NCBI RefSeq assembly: GCF_000190435.1
Contig: NC_015152.1
Span: 936,458-1,000,457 of the forward strand
DNA length: 64,000 nt
Direction of reading: 5' to 3'
DNA from: Sphaerochaeta globosa str. Buddy
GTDB lineage: Bacteria > Spirochaetota > Spirochaetia > Sphaerochaetales > Sphaerochaetaceae
The position numbers were made by a program, and so were the translations under genes. Positions 8,166 to 16,147 of this stretch are shown piece after piece. Numbering within the stretch: position 1 is the stretch's first letter; every line of letters starts with the position of its first letter. The notes beneath the pieces were generated by a model. That model was not told the DNA's origin, did no database searches, and saw only the letters and a program-made list of their open reading frames with translations.

Positions 8166-8901
8166 CGTCCTCCGTCTCCTTATGAGCCTTGATGCGGGAC
8201 ATTTTCACAAAGACCTTCACCATTTTCTGGATTTCGCTTTCAGTCAACCCTGCACGAACAAAGGTGTCCCTAAGGAATCTGAATGTCCAAAGCTTTTCCT
8301 GGGCGAGCTTGAAATACCCGATTTCATCGAGTGCCTCACAAGAGGCGAGGGCTGCTTTTTCACATCGGTCCTGAGTTACCGGATTGGCCTCGACAGGATA
8401 TGTCTTGATGGTGTCGAACAGAGTGAATGTGACAATTTGGACAGCTTGGGAGAGGTTGAGGGAAGGGAATTGGTCGCTGGTGGGAATGGTAACCACCTGC
8501 GAGCATTGGGCGACCTCGTCGTCGGTCAATCCGTCCGATTCCCTGCCAAAGACAATGGAGACCAAACCCTGTCCAGTCTGTTGTATGGTGGATGCAAGTT
8601 GCAGGGGGCTGAGTGCACTATTCTTGCGAAACTTGCCACGTCTTCGGGTGGCAGCAACTGAGAGTACACTTTGCGCAAGTGCCTCCTTGAGGGTTGGAAA
8701 TCGCTTTGCATTGTCCCACACATCGCTGGCGTGCAGGGCAAGTGTTCGTACGCGATTCTCATCATACTCACGCTCTCCTACTAGGACGAGACGGGTGATT
8801 CCCATCGTCTTCATAGCGCGACACGTCGAGCCGATATTGGCTCCATCCTGTGTGTCCACAAGTACAATTTGAATCCTGGCGAGATTGCTTTGTTGGTCCA
8901 T
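8158..8901 (-). CDS. TrmJ/TrmH-family (SPOUT) RNA 2'-O-methyltransferase
   Basis: 247 residues. SPOUT methylases of this group 2'-O-methylate tRNA (position 32 in TrmJ) with SAM. Seen: GANIGSTCRAMKTMG near the N terminus (motif 1, with the catalytic Arg), VFGRESDGLTDDE (motif 2), and IPTS...PSLNLSQAVQIV (motif 3, the SAM knot). The ~80-residue C-terminal tail (CEALDEIGYF...FLRDTFVRAGLTESEIQ) matches the helical tail of TrmJ relatives. ATG 8901 was chosen over an upstream in-frame TTG at 8937, because a good promoter places transcription initiation at ATG 8901 and the TTG lies in its -35 box. No Shine-Dalgarno sequence is present. Confidence 0.87.
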   Translation of the reverse strand: MDQQSNLARIQIVLVDTQDGANIGSTCRAMKTMGITRLVLVGEREYDENRVRTLALHASDVWDNAKRFPTLKEALAQSVLSVAATRRRGKFRKNSALSPLQLASTIQQTGQGLVSIVFGRESDGLTDDEVAQCSQVVTIPTSDQFPSLNLSQAVQIVTFTLFDTIKTYPVEANPVTQDRCEKAALASCEALDEIGYFKLAQEKLWTFRFLRDTFVRAGLTESEIQKMVKVFVKMSRIKAHKETEDDV

Positions 8902-8908
8902 AAATCCA

Positions 8909-8950
8909 GTAGTACCAGATATTGAAGGTTTTTCCAAGCTAGTCTATAGT
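8909..8950. promoter_or_regulatory. Interlocked divergent promoters of the trmJ-like and AI-2E-family genes
   Basis: Plus strand: TTGAAG (8922-8927), 17 bases, TATAGT (8945-8950), 6 bases, ATG 8957. Minus strand: TTGGAA (8937-8932), 17 bases, TGG-TACTAC (extended -10 at 8914-8909), 7 bases, ATG 8901. The two promoters cover the same DNA, with each -35 box inside the other's spacer. Neither gene has a ribosome binding site, so both messages would be leaderless. Confidence 0.6.
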
Positions 8951-8956
8951 TGTTCC

Positions 8957-10189
8957 ATGACAGAAACATCGTCCGGCAACAACAAGTATTCACATATCTT
9001 TCTTGGAATACTCGCAGTTTTGGCCATTCTTGCAGTACTGAAAGTCTCCAAGGATGTTACCATCCCCTTGGTCCTCTCTTTCTTTTGTTTCCTATTATTC
9101 AGTCCTTTATTGCGTCGGCTCGATAAATTGCACATCCCCAAGATTTTTTCAGTAACCTTTGTGATGGCTCTTTTGCTTTTCATATTTGTGCTGGCCGGTT
9201 GGTTTGTAATCATGACCGTGGACACCTTGGTTCGCTTGATACCCTTCTATGCCGAGAAAGTGGTGTCGCTGGATCGGCTGATCTCCAGCAGGGTTTCTAC
9301 CTTCGTCGATCTTCCTTTAGGAACAAGTTTCCTCTCCCTTCTGCCGGTAAACTGGTCGAGTCTTGCGATCAGCAGTCTTACTTCCATTTCAAACAAGTTC
9401 CTGGACATAACCAAGGTAGCGACCCTGGTCTACATATTCTTTCTCTTTTTGCTCTTGGAGCGACAGAGCGTCATTCCCAAGTTGCTTGCAGCTATACCCA
9501 AGAGCAAAGGTATGAAAATTGCCGTGATGTTTGAACGCATCACCCGCCAGATATCCAAATATCTGCTTCTTAAGGCTGTGATCAGTGCTTTCACCGGACT
9601 GTTTTTCTTTTTGGCTGCCATAGTTACCGGGCTCGACTTACCCATCCTGTGGGGTGTGTTGGCCTTTGTTTTCAATTTCATCCCCTCTGTCGGATCGGTC
9701 ATTGTCACTACATTGACCATCTTTATGGCCCTGATCCAATTTGCCCCTGACTGGACTAACGTAATGTACGTGGGCATCCTTACCATCAGCACCCAGATGA
9801 TATTGGGCAACATCATCGATCCTCGCCTTCAGGGAGGACAGCTCAACCTCTCTCCTTTTGTTATTCTGGTTTCCTTGTCATTGTGGGGATTTATCTGGGG
9901 TATTCCTGGGATGTTCATCTCCGTTCCGCTGACCAGCGTCCTGCAAATCCTTTGCGCCAATATCAAGAGTCTGAGGCCTGTGGCAATCCTCATTTCAAGC
10001 GGCAAGAGTTACCAACGGGAGAGTACCAAACAACGGACCTTGGAACGATATCTGAGAAAGCAGGATAAGCTCAAGCGCGGCGAGCATCCTACGGCGGCCC
10101 ACATGGCTGAGGCGGAGAATGCCGAAGCGACCAACGATTACCATAAGGGCGATTTTGTGTTGCCTGAGAGTTTCGGCGACAAAAAATGA
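8957..10189 (+). CDS. AI-2E family (PF01594) membrane transporter
   Basis: 410 residues with about eight membrane segments: a pair near the N terminus, a periplasmic-loop region (LVRLIPFYAEKV...), then five or more helices including the family motif GVLAFVFNFIPSVGS and the region WGFIWGIPGMFISVPLT. Family members export autoinducer-2 (TqsA) or act as Na+/H+ antiporters; the substrate is not predictable here. A charged tail of about 60 residues at the C terminus (rich in Lys, Glu and Arg) is cytoplasmic. The gene overlaps the next one by ATGA. The start at 8957 lies six bases behind the -10 box. Confidence 0.85.
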   Translation: MTETSSGNNKYSHIFLGILAVLAILAVLKVSKDVTIPLVLSFFCFLLFSPLLRRLDKLHIPKIFSVTFVMALLLFIFVLAGWFVIMTVDTLVRLIPFYAEKVVSLDRLISSRVSTFVDLPLGTSFLSLLPVNWSSLAISSLTSISNKFLDITKVATLVYIFFLFLLLERQSVIPKLLAAIPKSKGMKIAVMFERITRQISKYLLLKAVISAFTGLFFFLAAIVTGLDLPILWGVLAFVFNFIPSVGSVIVTTLTIFMALIQFAPDWTNVMYVGILTISTQMILGNIIDPRLQGGQLNLSPFVILVSLSLWGFIWGIPGMFISVPLTSVLQILCANIKSLRPVAILISSGKSYQRESTKQRTLERYLRKQDKLKRGEHPTAAHMAEAENAEATNDYHKGDFVLPESFGDKK

Positions 10190-11070
10190 ACGGTTTCCCT
10201 TTCTTGACAGAACAAGAGGCGGCTACCTATCTTTGGCCGGCCTTTTCGCTTGAAAGCTCCTCACTAGAGGAGTTTCGCTCGCGGATTCTCTCCTTCTACG
10301 AACGGCATGGTCGTCATTTTTCGTGGCGACAGACCAGCGACCCGTACCATATCCTGCTTTCAGAAGTGATGCTTCAGCAAACACAGACTTCCAGAGTCGA
10401 GCCTAAATACGAGCTATTCCTCTCTCTATGGCCTACTTTCGCCGATTTGGCTGGCAGTTCGCTGGATGAGCTGCTCTTTCACTGGAAAGGTTTGGGATAT
10501 AACCGAAGGGCATTGAACCTCAGAAAAAGTGCAAAAATGACCGAAGCCTGGAACTGGACCATTCCTGATGACCCTCTCTTGATTGCATCGCTTCCCGGGG
10601 TGGGGAAGTCAACCGCGGCAGCTTTACTTGCGTTTTGCTACCATCACAAGTCAATTTACCTGGAAACAAACATACGTAGGGTTCTGCTAACCTGTTTCTT
10701 TGCAGAAGAGGAAGCGGTGAAAGACAGGCAACTGGAAAACCTGCTTGCCTCACTGGCCGACGGGGTACAGGATATGAAGAGCTGGTACTACGCCCTGATG
10801 GATTATGGGGTGTTGCTCAAGCAGTTGCTTCCCAACGCAAACGTTCGCAGCGCCCACTATGCAAAGCAGAGCACCTTTGAGAATTCAAACCGCCAGATCC
10901 GCGGGGCCCTGATCCACCTGCTCTCCGATACCGGACCCAAAGAGCGCGACCAGATAGCTACGATGCTCGCAAGTTTTGAGGAAAATCGCATTTATGCATG
11001 CCTTGGACAGTTGCAAAGCGAGGGGTTTGTCGAGGAGATGGACGGCATATACCGTATTGCTAAGGATTAG
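10186..11070 (+). CDS. MutY-like adenine DNA glycosylase lacking the Fe-S cluster
   Basis: 294 residues, HhH-GPD fold. MutY removes adenine mispaired with 8-oxoguanine. Seen: FSWRQTSDPYHILLSEVMLQQTQ with the catalytic Glu60 and the LQQT wedge, then the helix-hairpin-helix LPGVGKSTAAAL at 136-147. Two departures from standard MutY. First, the catalytic Asp of the LDGNVKRV motif is Glu160 (LETNIRRV). Second, the four-cysteine Fe-S loop is absent: after MDYGVLLKQ the chain reads PNANVRSAHYAKQS with no Cys. The C-terminal ~60 residues look like a winged helix, not the usual MutT-like 8-oxoG domain. It overlaps the upstream gene by ATGA and the convergent gene by 11 bases. Confidence 0.8.
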   Translation: MNGFPFLTEQEAATYLWPAFSLESSSLEEFRSRILSFYERHGRHFSWRQTSDPYHILLSEVMLQQTQTSRVEPKYELFLSLWPTFADLAGSSLDELLFHWKGLGYNRRALNLRKSAKMTEAWNWTIPDDPLLIASLPGVGKSTAAALLAFCYHHKSIYLETNIRRVLLTCFFAEEEAVKDRQLENLLASLADGVQDMKSWYYALMDYGVLLKQLLPNANVRSAHYAKQSTFENSNRQIRGALIHLLSDTGPKERDQIATMLASFEENRIYACLGQLQSEGFVEEMDGIYRIAKD

Positions 11071-11965
11071 CCTTCTTATCTACGAACAAATTTCCGGCCA
11101 TACCGGCAAGCATCAACAGCGAACCAACTAACAGCGGCAGCGAGAAGCTGTCAAAGAATAGGGTATCGATAGCCAGGCTCATGAGAATCTGGGCGGAAGA
11201 GAGCAATAAAGCTGAATAGACCGCAGGAATCTTCACGATGACGTAACTGGTGCTTACCACCACAAATACCGCAAGCGTACCGCCGGAGAAGAACAGCAAC
11301 AAGGGGAGGCTTGGTGTGGTGATGAGACCTGCAAGTGTCTCCTTTCCCTGCAAGAGGAAGTAAAAAACCAGACCAGCAGCCAGGCCCCCGATGAAATTCT
11401 GATGGCTGGCCCTGATGGCTCCTTTGTAGATGGCAAGCGTGCTGTTGAGCACCATTTGCGTCATGGTAAGGGCGCCTGCAAGAATGCCCAGTGCAATGAA
11501 GAGCAAGGCGAACGTCCCTTCACCGCTGCCGGCCATAATGATAATGCCGACCAGACTGACTCCCAGACTGAGGGCCTTGGCCTTGTTCAAGGAACGTTTT
11601 TGCATACCCATCCAGCCGGTAAGATCAAATACAAGCGAGCAGAGGCTCTGACCGAAGACGGTGGAAGCCATAGCCAGCGATGCTCCGGTGTTGATGACCG
11701 TATAGTAATTCAGATTCAAAATGGCCAAACCGAACAAACCATTGAAATAGAGATACCATGGAGCTTTCAGCCCGGGCCCCCTGATTGCAGGCTTGTTTCT
11801 TCCGACTATCAGGATAAGCGAAAGAATAGTCAATCCAATGGTATGATTGACGATCAGCGAGACGCCCATGGTCGTTGCTTGCCCGTACAGGGTGTTTGCA
11901 ACAACCATGATTGAAATGACCATGCCGGTGATGACATCCAAAATGAGATACAGTGCGAGGTTCAT
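11060..11965 (-). CDS. YdcZ/DUF606-family DMT transporter (two fused repeats)
   Basis: 301 residues, about ten membrane segments. The chain consists of two related halves of ~150 residues, each of the size of a single YdcZ protein (five-helix unit), as in fused DMT-superfamily pairs. Seen: a first half ending near GVSLVGIIIMAG and a second ending near GSLLMLAGMAGNLFVDKK; the two ends are clearly alike. The substrate is unknown. ATG 11965 is preferred over ATG 11986: TACAAT ends six bases before it, the layout seen at other leaderless genes here. Its stop overlaps the convergent MutY-like gene by 11 bases. Confidence 0.78.
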   Translation of the reverse strand: MNLALYLILDVITGMVISIMVVANTLYGQATTMGVSLIVNHTIGLTILSLILIVGRNKPAIRGPGLKAPWYLYFNGLFGLAILNLNYYTVINTGASLAMASTVFGQSLCSLVFDLTGWMGMQKRSLNKAKALSLGVSLVGIIIMAGSGEGTFALLFIALGILAGALTMTQMVLNSTLAIYKGAIRASHQNFIGGLAAGLVFYFLLQGKETLAGLITTPSLPLLLFFSGGTLAVFVVVSTSYVIVKIPAVYSALLLSSAQILMSLAIDTLFFDSFSLPLLVGSLLMLAGMAGNLFVDKKANP

Positions 11966-11971
11966 GAGGGT

Positions 11972-12018
11972 ATTGTATCCTTTCATGCCTTGTCATGCCA
12001 GCATAACCTTCCTACAAT
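11972..12018. promoter_or_regulatory. Divergent promoters of cobT and the YdcZ-type gene
   Basis: Plus strand: TTGTCA (11990-11995), 17 bases, TACAAT (12013-12018), 6 bases, ATG 12025. Minus strand: TACAAT (11977-11972), 6 bases, ATG 11965, with only a poor -35 match. No ribosome site precedes either ATG. There is no room for a cobalamin riboswitch upstream of cobT. Confidence 0.6.
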
Positions 12019-12024
12019 GGCGAT

Positions 12025-13071
12025 ATGTCCATACCCCCAGTCGACCGAAGTTCCCTTTGTATGTACCAGCAGATGTTGCTTGGTAAAGCGATGCCCCCCC
12101 ACAGCCTGGGAAGGCTCTCCGACCTTGCCCTGGACCTCGCCCTGATCAGGTCCCGTCCGCTGAAGCATCTTGCACTTATTCTCTTTGCTGCAGATCATGG
12201 TATTGTTGAGGAAGGGGTTACGCACAGCCCTCCTGAGATTACCTATCAGCAGTGCTGCAATTTTGCCGCCAGTGGTGGTGCATGTTCCCTGTTTGCAGGT
12301 CTGAACAATGTTTCGCTTTGTGTCATCGATGTAGCAGTCAAGCATACGTTCTCTCCCTCTGACGGCGTGTTGGATGAGAAAGTTGCTTGGGGAAGCAGGA
12401 ATTTCCTGTATGAAAAGGCTCTTGATAAAGAGGCTTGCTTGCAGGCAATTGAAGCGGGACAAAAGGCCGTTTCAAATGCTTTTACGCAAGGCTTTGATGC
12501 CATTGCCTTCGGTGAGATGGGAGTAGGGAATACCACCAGTGCTTCCAGCGTGGCTGCAGCCCTCACCGGCTTGCCTGTGGCCTCGCTCACCGGTAAAGGT
12601 TCGGGCTTAAGCGATGAGGAGCTCATGCATAAGATAGCCGTAATTAAGAGAGCCCTTTCGTTGCATTCCCAGCGCGAACCCTTTGAGGTGCTTTGCAACC
12701 TTGGGGGATATGAGATGGCAGCCATCTGTGGTGGCATGTGGCAGGCGGCCCGGCTGGGCCTGCCCATCCTGCTTGATGGGTTTGTGGTAAGCAGTGCAGC
12801 CTTGGTGGCGGTACGAATGGAGCCAGCCTTGGCTGACTACCTGATTGCCTGCCATCGCTCTGCAATGCAGGGTCATCAGGCAATACTGGATGCCATCGGG
12901 TGCAAAGCGGCACTTCTTGACCTGGGAATGCAGCTGGGAGAAGGAACAGGAGCCTTGGCGGCCTGGCCGCTGGTTCGGCTTGCAAGCCATATTCTCTTTG
13001 AGATGACCAGCTTCGAACAGGGTAGGGTTACGAACAGCACCGCGCTCCTGCAAGAGTTGGGGGTACTATGA
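12025..13071 (+). CDS. cobT: Nicotinate-nucleotide:dimethylbenzimidazole phosphoribosyltransferase
   Basis: 348 residues, full length. It activates the lower-ligand base (5,6-dimethylbenzimidazole or another benzimidazole/purine) to its alpha-ribotide for cobamide assembly. Seen: KAMPPHSLGRLSDLA at the N terminus, FAADHGIVEEGVTHSPPEIT, MGVGNTTSASS, the LTGKGSG loop, and the C-terminal LGEGTGA motif with the catalytic Glu. First gene of the cobamide operon; its stop overlaps the cbiR start by ATGA. No corrin-ring synthesis genes are nearby, so the operon serves salvage. Confidence 0.96.
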   Translation: MSIPPVDRSSLCMYQQMLLGKAMPPHSLGRLSDLALDLALIRSRPLKHLALILFAADHGIVEEGVTHSPPEITYQQCCNFAASGGACSLFAGLNNVSLCVIDVAVKHTFSPSDGVLDEKVAWGSRNFLYEKALDKEACLQAIEAGQKAVSNAFTQGFDAIAFGEMGVGNTTSASSVAAALTGLPVASLTGKGSGLSDEELMHKIAVIKRALSLHSQREPFEVLCNLGGYEMAAICGGMWQAARLGLPILLDGFVVSSAALVAVRMEPALADYLIACHRSAMQGHQAILDAIGCKAALLDLGMQLGEGTGALAAWPLVRLASHILFEMTSFEQGRVTNSTALLQELGVL

Positions 13072-13868
13072 AAACTCCAAATCTCCGTATCGGGACCACC
13101 AGCTATATTCTGGCTGACGACATTCTTCCCAATGTCCGCTACCTCGCCCCCCTAGTCGATGATATTGAACTGGTCCTGTTCGAAAGCGAAGGGATGAGTA
13201 ATCTACCATCCAAGCAGGTCATTGATGAATTGGCAGCTCTTGCTACGCAGCATGACCTTACCTATACGGTGCATTTCCCTTTGGACCTATATCCCGGCAG
13301 CAGTGATCCCTCTCTTCGGTCAGCGTGTGTTTCCTCCCTTCTTTCCATCATCGAACTGACTCGAAGCCTCAAACCTTTCGGGTATGTACTGCATCTCACT
13401 CCTGAACTGTATGGGCCACTGCCTTCCTTGGATGTCGGACGTTGGCACGTTTGTGTGGATGAGACCTTGCAGACGTTGCTGAAACGTACGGATGTGGATC
13501 CAAGCATGTTCTGCATTGAAACGCTCAGCTATCCGTTTTCCTCTGTGCAGGACTTGGTTGAACGCTACAATCTTTCGGTAACGCTGGACATCGGGCATAT
13601 CTGGCTGATGGGGTATGACAGCGACAAGGCGATGGATGCCCTTTTTAGAAGGACTCGCATCTGCCATCTGCATGGAGTGCGTGAAAAGACCGACCACCTG
13701 GGTTTGGACCAGGGGGATCAAGCCGCTATCGAGCATTTTTTGCATCGTCTCGTTTCGCAAGGAAACTGCGACGGTAGGGAGCGTGTTCTTACGTTGGAAG
13801 TGTTTTCCGAGGAACAGTTCCATGCTTCCCTCTCCCTCTTGGGTCAAACCCATGCTATGATGAACTGA
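13068..13868 (+). CDS. cbiR: Cobamide-remodelling phosphodiesterase CbiR
   Basis: 266 residues, a TIM barrel of the AP-endonuclease-2/xylose-isomerase-like superfamily. Seen: the start R-I-G-T-T-S-Y, then metal-ligand-type positions in YTVHFPLDLY, IETLSYPF, LDIGHIWLMGYD and CHLHGVREKTDHLGLDQGD, and a final LEVFSEE. CbiR (characterised in Akkermansia and Rhodobacter) hydrolyses the phosphodiester of finished cobamides to free cobinamide, so the cell can attach its preferred lower ligand. The call rests on the fold, the length and the position between cobT and cobU/cobS, the known setting for cbiR. A generic sugar isomerase is the alternative, but context argues against it. Confidence 0.82.
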   Translation: MKTPNLRIGTTSYILADDILPNVRYLAPLVDDIELVLFESEGMSNLPSKQVIDELAALATQHDLTYTVHFPLDLYPGSSDPSLRSACVSSLLSIIELTRSLKPFGYVLHLTPELYGPLPSLDVGRWHVCVDETLQTLLKRTDVDPSMFCIETLSYPFSSVQDLVERYNLSVTLDIGHIWLMGYDSDKAMDALFRRTRICHLHGVREKTDHLGLDQGDQAAIEHFLHRLVSQGNCDGRERVLTLEVFSEEQFHASLSLLGQTHAMMN

Positions 13869-13884
13869 AATTGGGGAGGGCGCC

Positions 13885-14532
13885 ATGGCTACCATTGACC
13901 TGAAAAAGACCCAGATAATGGGATATCCGCTTCATCCTGGAAAAGGAACGCTTGTTTCTACAACCGGGGGAGTGAGAATTCATACCCGTCTCAAGAGCCA
14001 AGTGAGCCTTATCATAGGTGGAGGGCGAAGCGGCAAGAGTTCCTATTCCCAGGATTATGCACTGAATATCTGTGAAGGGACTGAATCGAGAGCCTATATC
14101 GCAACAGCCGAACCGATTGATGAGGAGATGAAACAGCGGATTGCCGCCCATCAGCAGGACCGGGGAGAACGATTCATCACCATCGAGGAAAATCTTGACT
14201 TGGCTAAGGCCATCAGGGACCTTCCACCCTCAGTTGAAGTATGCGTAGTTGATTGCCTGACTGTATGGCTGGGGAATCTCTTGCATCACTATGGGATACC
14301 TTCCAAGCGGTTTGTGCAGATGGATGCACTGTATGAGGTGCTTCGCAACCCTCCTTGCGAGATTCTGTTGGTGACCAATGAAACGGGCTTGGGTCTGATT
14401 CCTGCCGATGCCGAGAGCCGTTCCTTCCGTGACCTCGCAGGATGGATGAATCAGGATATCGCCCAGATCGCCCAGAATGTCATTCTGCTCGTGGCAGGGC
14501 TGCCGCTTGCCCTCAAGGGCAAGGTGTTGTGA
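13885..14532 (+). CDS. cobU: Adenosylcobinamide kinase / adenosylcobinamide-phosphate guanylyltransferase
   Basis: 215 residues. It phosphorylates adenosylcobinamide and transfers GMP from GTP to it, giving the AdoCbi-GDP used by CobS. Seen: the P-loop GGGRSGKSS at about residues 44-52, the AHQQDRGERFITIEE segment (guanylyl-site region), VDCLTVWLGN, and VTNETGLGLIPA. An N-terminal extension of ~38 residues before the P-loop strand is unusual for CobU; the start at 13885 is nonetheless supported by GGGAGGG upstream. The extension could be wrong if an internal start is used, but no better ribosome site was seen. It overlaps cobS by GTGA. Confidence 0.94.
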   Translation: MATIDLKKTQIMGYPLHPGKGTLVSTTGGVRIHTRLKSQVSLIIGGGRSGKSSYSQDYALNICEGTESRAYIATAEPIDEEMKQRIAAHQQDRGERFITIEENLDLAKAIRDLPPSVEVCVVDCLTVWLGNLLHHYGIPSKRFVQMDALYEVLRNPPCEILLVTNETGLGLIPADAESRSFRDLAGWMNQDIAQIAQNVILLVAGLPLALKGKVL

Positions 14533-15275
14533 CCTTGCATAGCCTGAGTTTTGCCTTCAGGACCCTTACTCGATTCCCCTTACCCGGCAACGGTGAGGAT
14601 AAGCCTGAGAAGAGTTTATTTTGGTTTCCCCTTGTGGGGGCCGTTCTTGGGTTATGCTCATACGGCATCTCCTTGCTCCCTCTCACTGATACCGTTTGCG
14701 CTGCCTTGATTATTGCAGCAGGTGCCTATCTGACTCGGGGCTTTCACCTCGACGGTCTTGCTGATTTTGCCGACGGCTTAGGGGGCGGGTACAGTCGTGA
14801 GCGGGCTTTGGCGATAATGCGTGACAGCCATAGCGGCGCTTTTGCAGTGATTGTGCTTATCACCGTATTGCTTGTGCAGTATGCATGTATAACCGAGCTT
14901 GTCCAAACGCTGCCGTTGGCTCTTATTTTTGCTCCTGCCATCGGGCGATTGATGCAGGTTATTGCAGCCTCGTTTCTTTCCTATGCACGAGAAGGCGAAG
15001 GCACAGCTTCTCTTCTGGTACGACGTTCGACCAGGAAACACAGCATTGCACCTACGCTCCAAGTAGTTGTCGCGTTGGTGCTCCTGTATTACTTCTGTAA
15101 TGAAACATTCGCCTTGAGGGCTTTGCTCTCGCTGGGGTGCGCCTTGGTGATGAACCTTGTCGTCATGCGGGTTGCAAAGAAGCGTCTTGGCGGGGTTACA
15201 GGGGATGTATTGGGAGCAATCGAGGTACTTTGTGAAAGTGCATCGCTTCTCGGCTTCCTTCTCCCTCTTGCATGA
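14529..15275 (+). CDS. cobS: Adenosylcobinamide-GDP ribazoletransferase (cobamide synthase)
   Basis: 248 residues, a multi-pass membrane protein. It joins AdoCbi-GDP with alpha-ribazole (phosphate) to complete the cobamide at the membrane. Seen: FRTLTRFPLP at the N terminus, the core motif GFHLDGLADFADGLGGGYSR, then MRDSHSGAFA, followed by four or more hydrophobic helices. The GTG start at 14529 lies inside the cobU stop (GTGA overlap); a longer reading from 14442 would only read cobU in the wrong frame. The family length is about 250 residues, matching this start. Confidence 0.94.
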   Translation: MTLHSLSFAFRTLTRFPLPGNGEDKPEKSLFWFPLVGAVLGLCSYGISLLPLTDTVCAALIIAAGAYLTRGFHLDGLADFADGLGGGYSRERALAIMRDSHSGAFAVIVLITVLLVQYACITELVQTLPLALIFAPAIGRLMQVIAASFLSYAREGEGTASLLVRRSTRKHSIAPTLQVVVALVLLYYFCNETFALRALLSLGCALVMNLVVMRVAKKRLGGVTGDVLGAIEVLCESASLLGFLLPLA

Positions 15276-15323
15276 ATTTGGCGTGTCGGTAATACTACCT
15301 TACACAACATGAGAGGTAGGGTG

Positions 15324-15929
15324 ATGGATATTGTCTGTCTTGATATGGAAGGGGTACTCGTACCGGAAATCTGGATTAATGTTGCCTTGCGTACCGGCAT
15401 TGAAGAGCTGAAGATTACAACCCGCGAGGAGCCTGATTACGACAAGCTCATGGCCAACCGCATTAGGATTCTCAAAGAGCACAACCTGCATCTTTCCGAT
15501 ATCCAGCAGGTAATCGACGGTATGGGACCGCTTGAAGGTGCCTATGAGTTCCTCAAGGCTCTTAGGTCGATGACTCAGGTGGTAATCCTCAGTGACACCT
15601 TTACCGAGTTCGCCCAGCCTCTGATGCGCCAACTCGACTATCCTATGATTTGGTGCAACAGCCTTGAGGTCGACGATCAGAATATGATTGTGCGCCACCG
15701 TATGCGGCTGCATGACGGCAAGCGAAAGGCAATTCAGGCGCTGAAGGTCCTGAACTATCGTACCTTTGCAGCAGGCGACTCCTACAACGATTTGAATATG
15801 ATCAGGGAAGCTGATGGCGGTTGTCTTTTCCGTGCACCCCAAACCATACTCACCCAGTGTCCCGATCTACGCATCACCAACACGTACGAAGAGTTTCTTT
15901 CTGAGATCGAGGATTTCCTGAAAGCATGA
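15324..15929 (+). CDS. thrH: ThrH-type HAD phosphatase (phosphoserine phosphatase / homoserine kinase-like)
   Basis: 201 residues, closely matching Pseudomonas ThrH along its length. Seen: the HAD nucleophile motif CLDMEGVLVPEIW (Asp, then Glu in place of the second Asp, as in ThrH), MANRIRIL, VVILSDTFTEFAQPLMRQL (motif II), the HDGKRKA lysine (motif III), and AAGDSYNDLNM (motif IV). ThrH dephosphorylates phosphoserine and can pass phosphate to homoserine. Here it directly follows cobS, and no CobC-type alpha-ribazole phosphatase is seen in the cluster; it may fill that step (inference). ATG 15324 has an AGGTAGGG-like ribosome site; ATG 15309 is a less likely alternative. Confidence 0.87.
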   Translation: MDIVCLDMEGVLVPEIWINVALRTGIEELKITTREEPDYDKLMANRIRILKEHNLHLSDIQQVIDGMGPLEGAYEFLKALRSMTQVVILSDTFTEFAQPLMRQLDYPMIWCNSLEVDDQNMIVRHRMRLHDGKRKAIQALKVLNYRTFAAGDSYNDLNMIREADGGCLFRAPQTILTQCPDLRITNTYEEFLSEIEDFLKA

Positions 15930-16147
15930 AGAGAGAACGTCTGACTCCCACCATAGTCATGCTTGTACTTTCCATGCTGGTTGGGTTCTCCCTGCTTGGC
16001 TTGGTATACAAGCCTTCCTTATTGATGGTGCTCGTGCTAGGATTGGTAGTGTTAAGTATGGCAGTTGCCCTTCTTGTCTATGCCGTGAAATTCGACCGTC
16101 AGATGAGAGGGCGGGAGAAAGCGCATGAAGAGTCGACTCAAAAATGA
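15926..16147 (+). CDS. Small two-helix membrane protein, function unknown
   Basis: 73 residues. Two hydrophobic segments (about residues 10-27 and 32-53) joined by a short loop, with a basic N terminus and a charged Lys/Arg/Glu C-terminal tail, which predicts both ends in the cytoplasm. I do not recognise the family. It begins in the ATGA overlap with thrH and its end overlaps the SAM hydrolase gene by 23 bases, so it is part of the same coupled message and likely real despite its size. A structural or assembly role with the membrane proteins CobS or the ECF transporter is possible but unproven. Confidence 0.7.
   Translation: MKRERLTPTIVMLVLSMLVGFSLLGLVYKPSLLMVLVLGLVVLSMAVALLVYAVKFDRQMRGREKAHEESTQK

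Noticed and set aside
8885-8956. TTG 8885 as start of the AI-2E-family protein
   Set aside because: It would read through the divergent trmJ-like start and lies upstream of the promoter; ATG 8957 begins the natural N terminus.
12000-12025. Cobalamin riboswitch before cobT
   Set aside because: The intergenic space is 59 bases and occupied by promoters; no B12-box-like sequence is seen.
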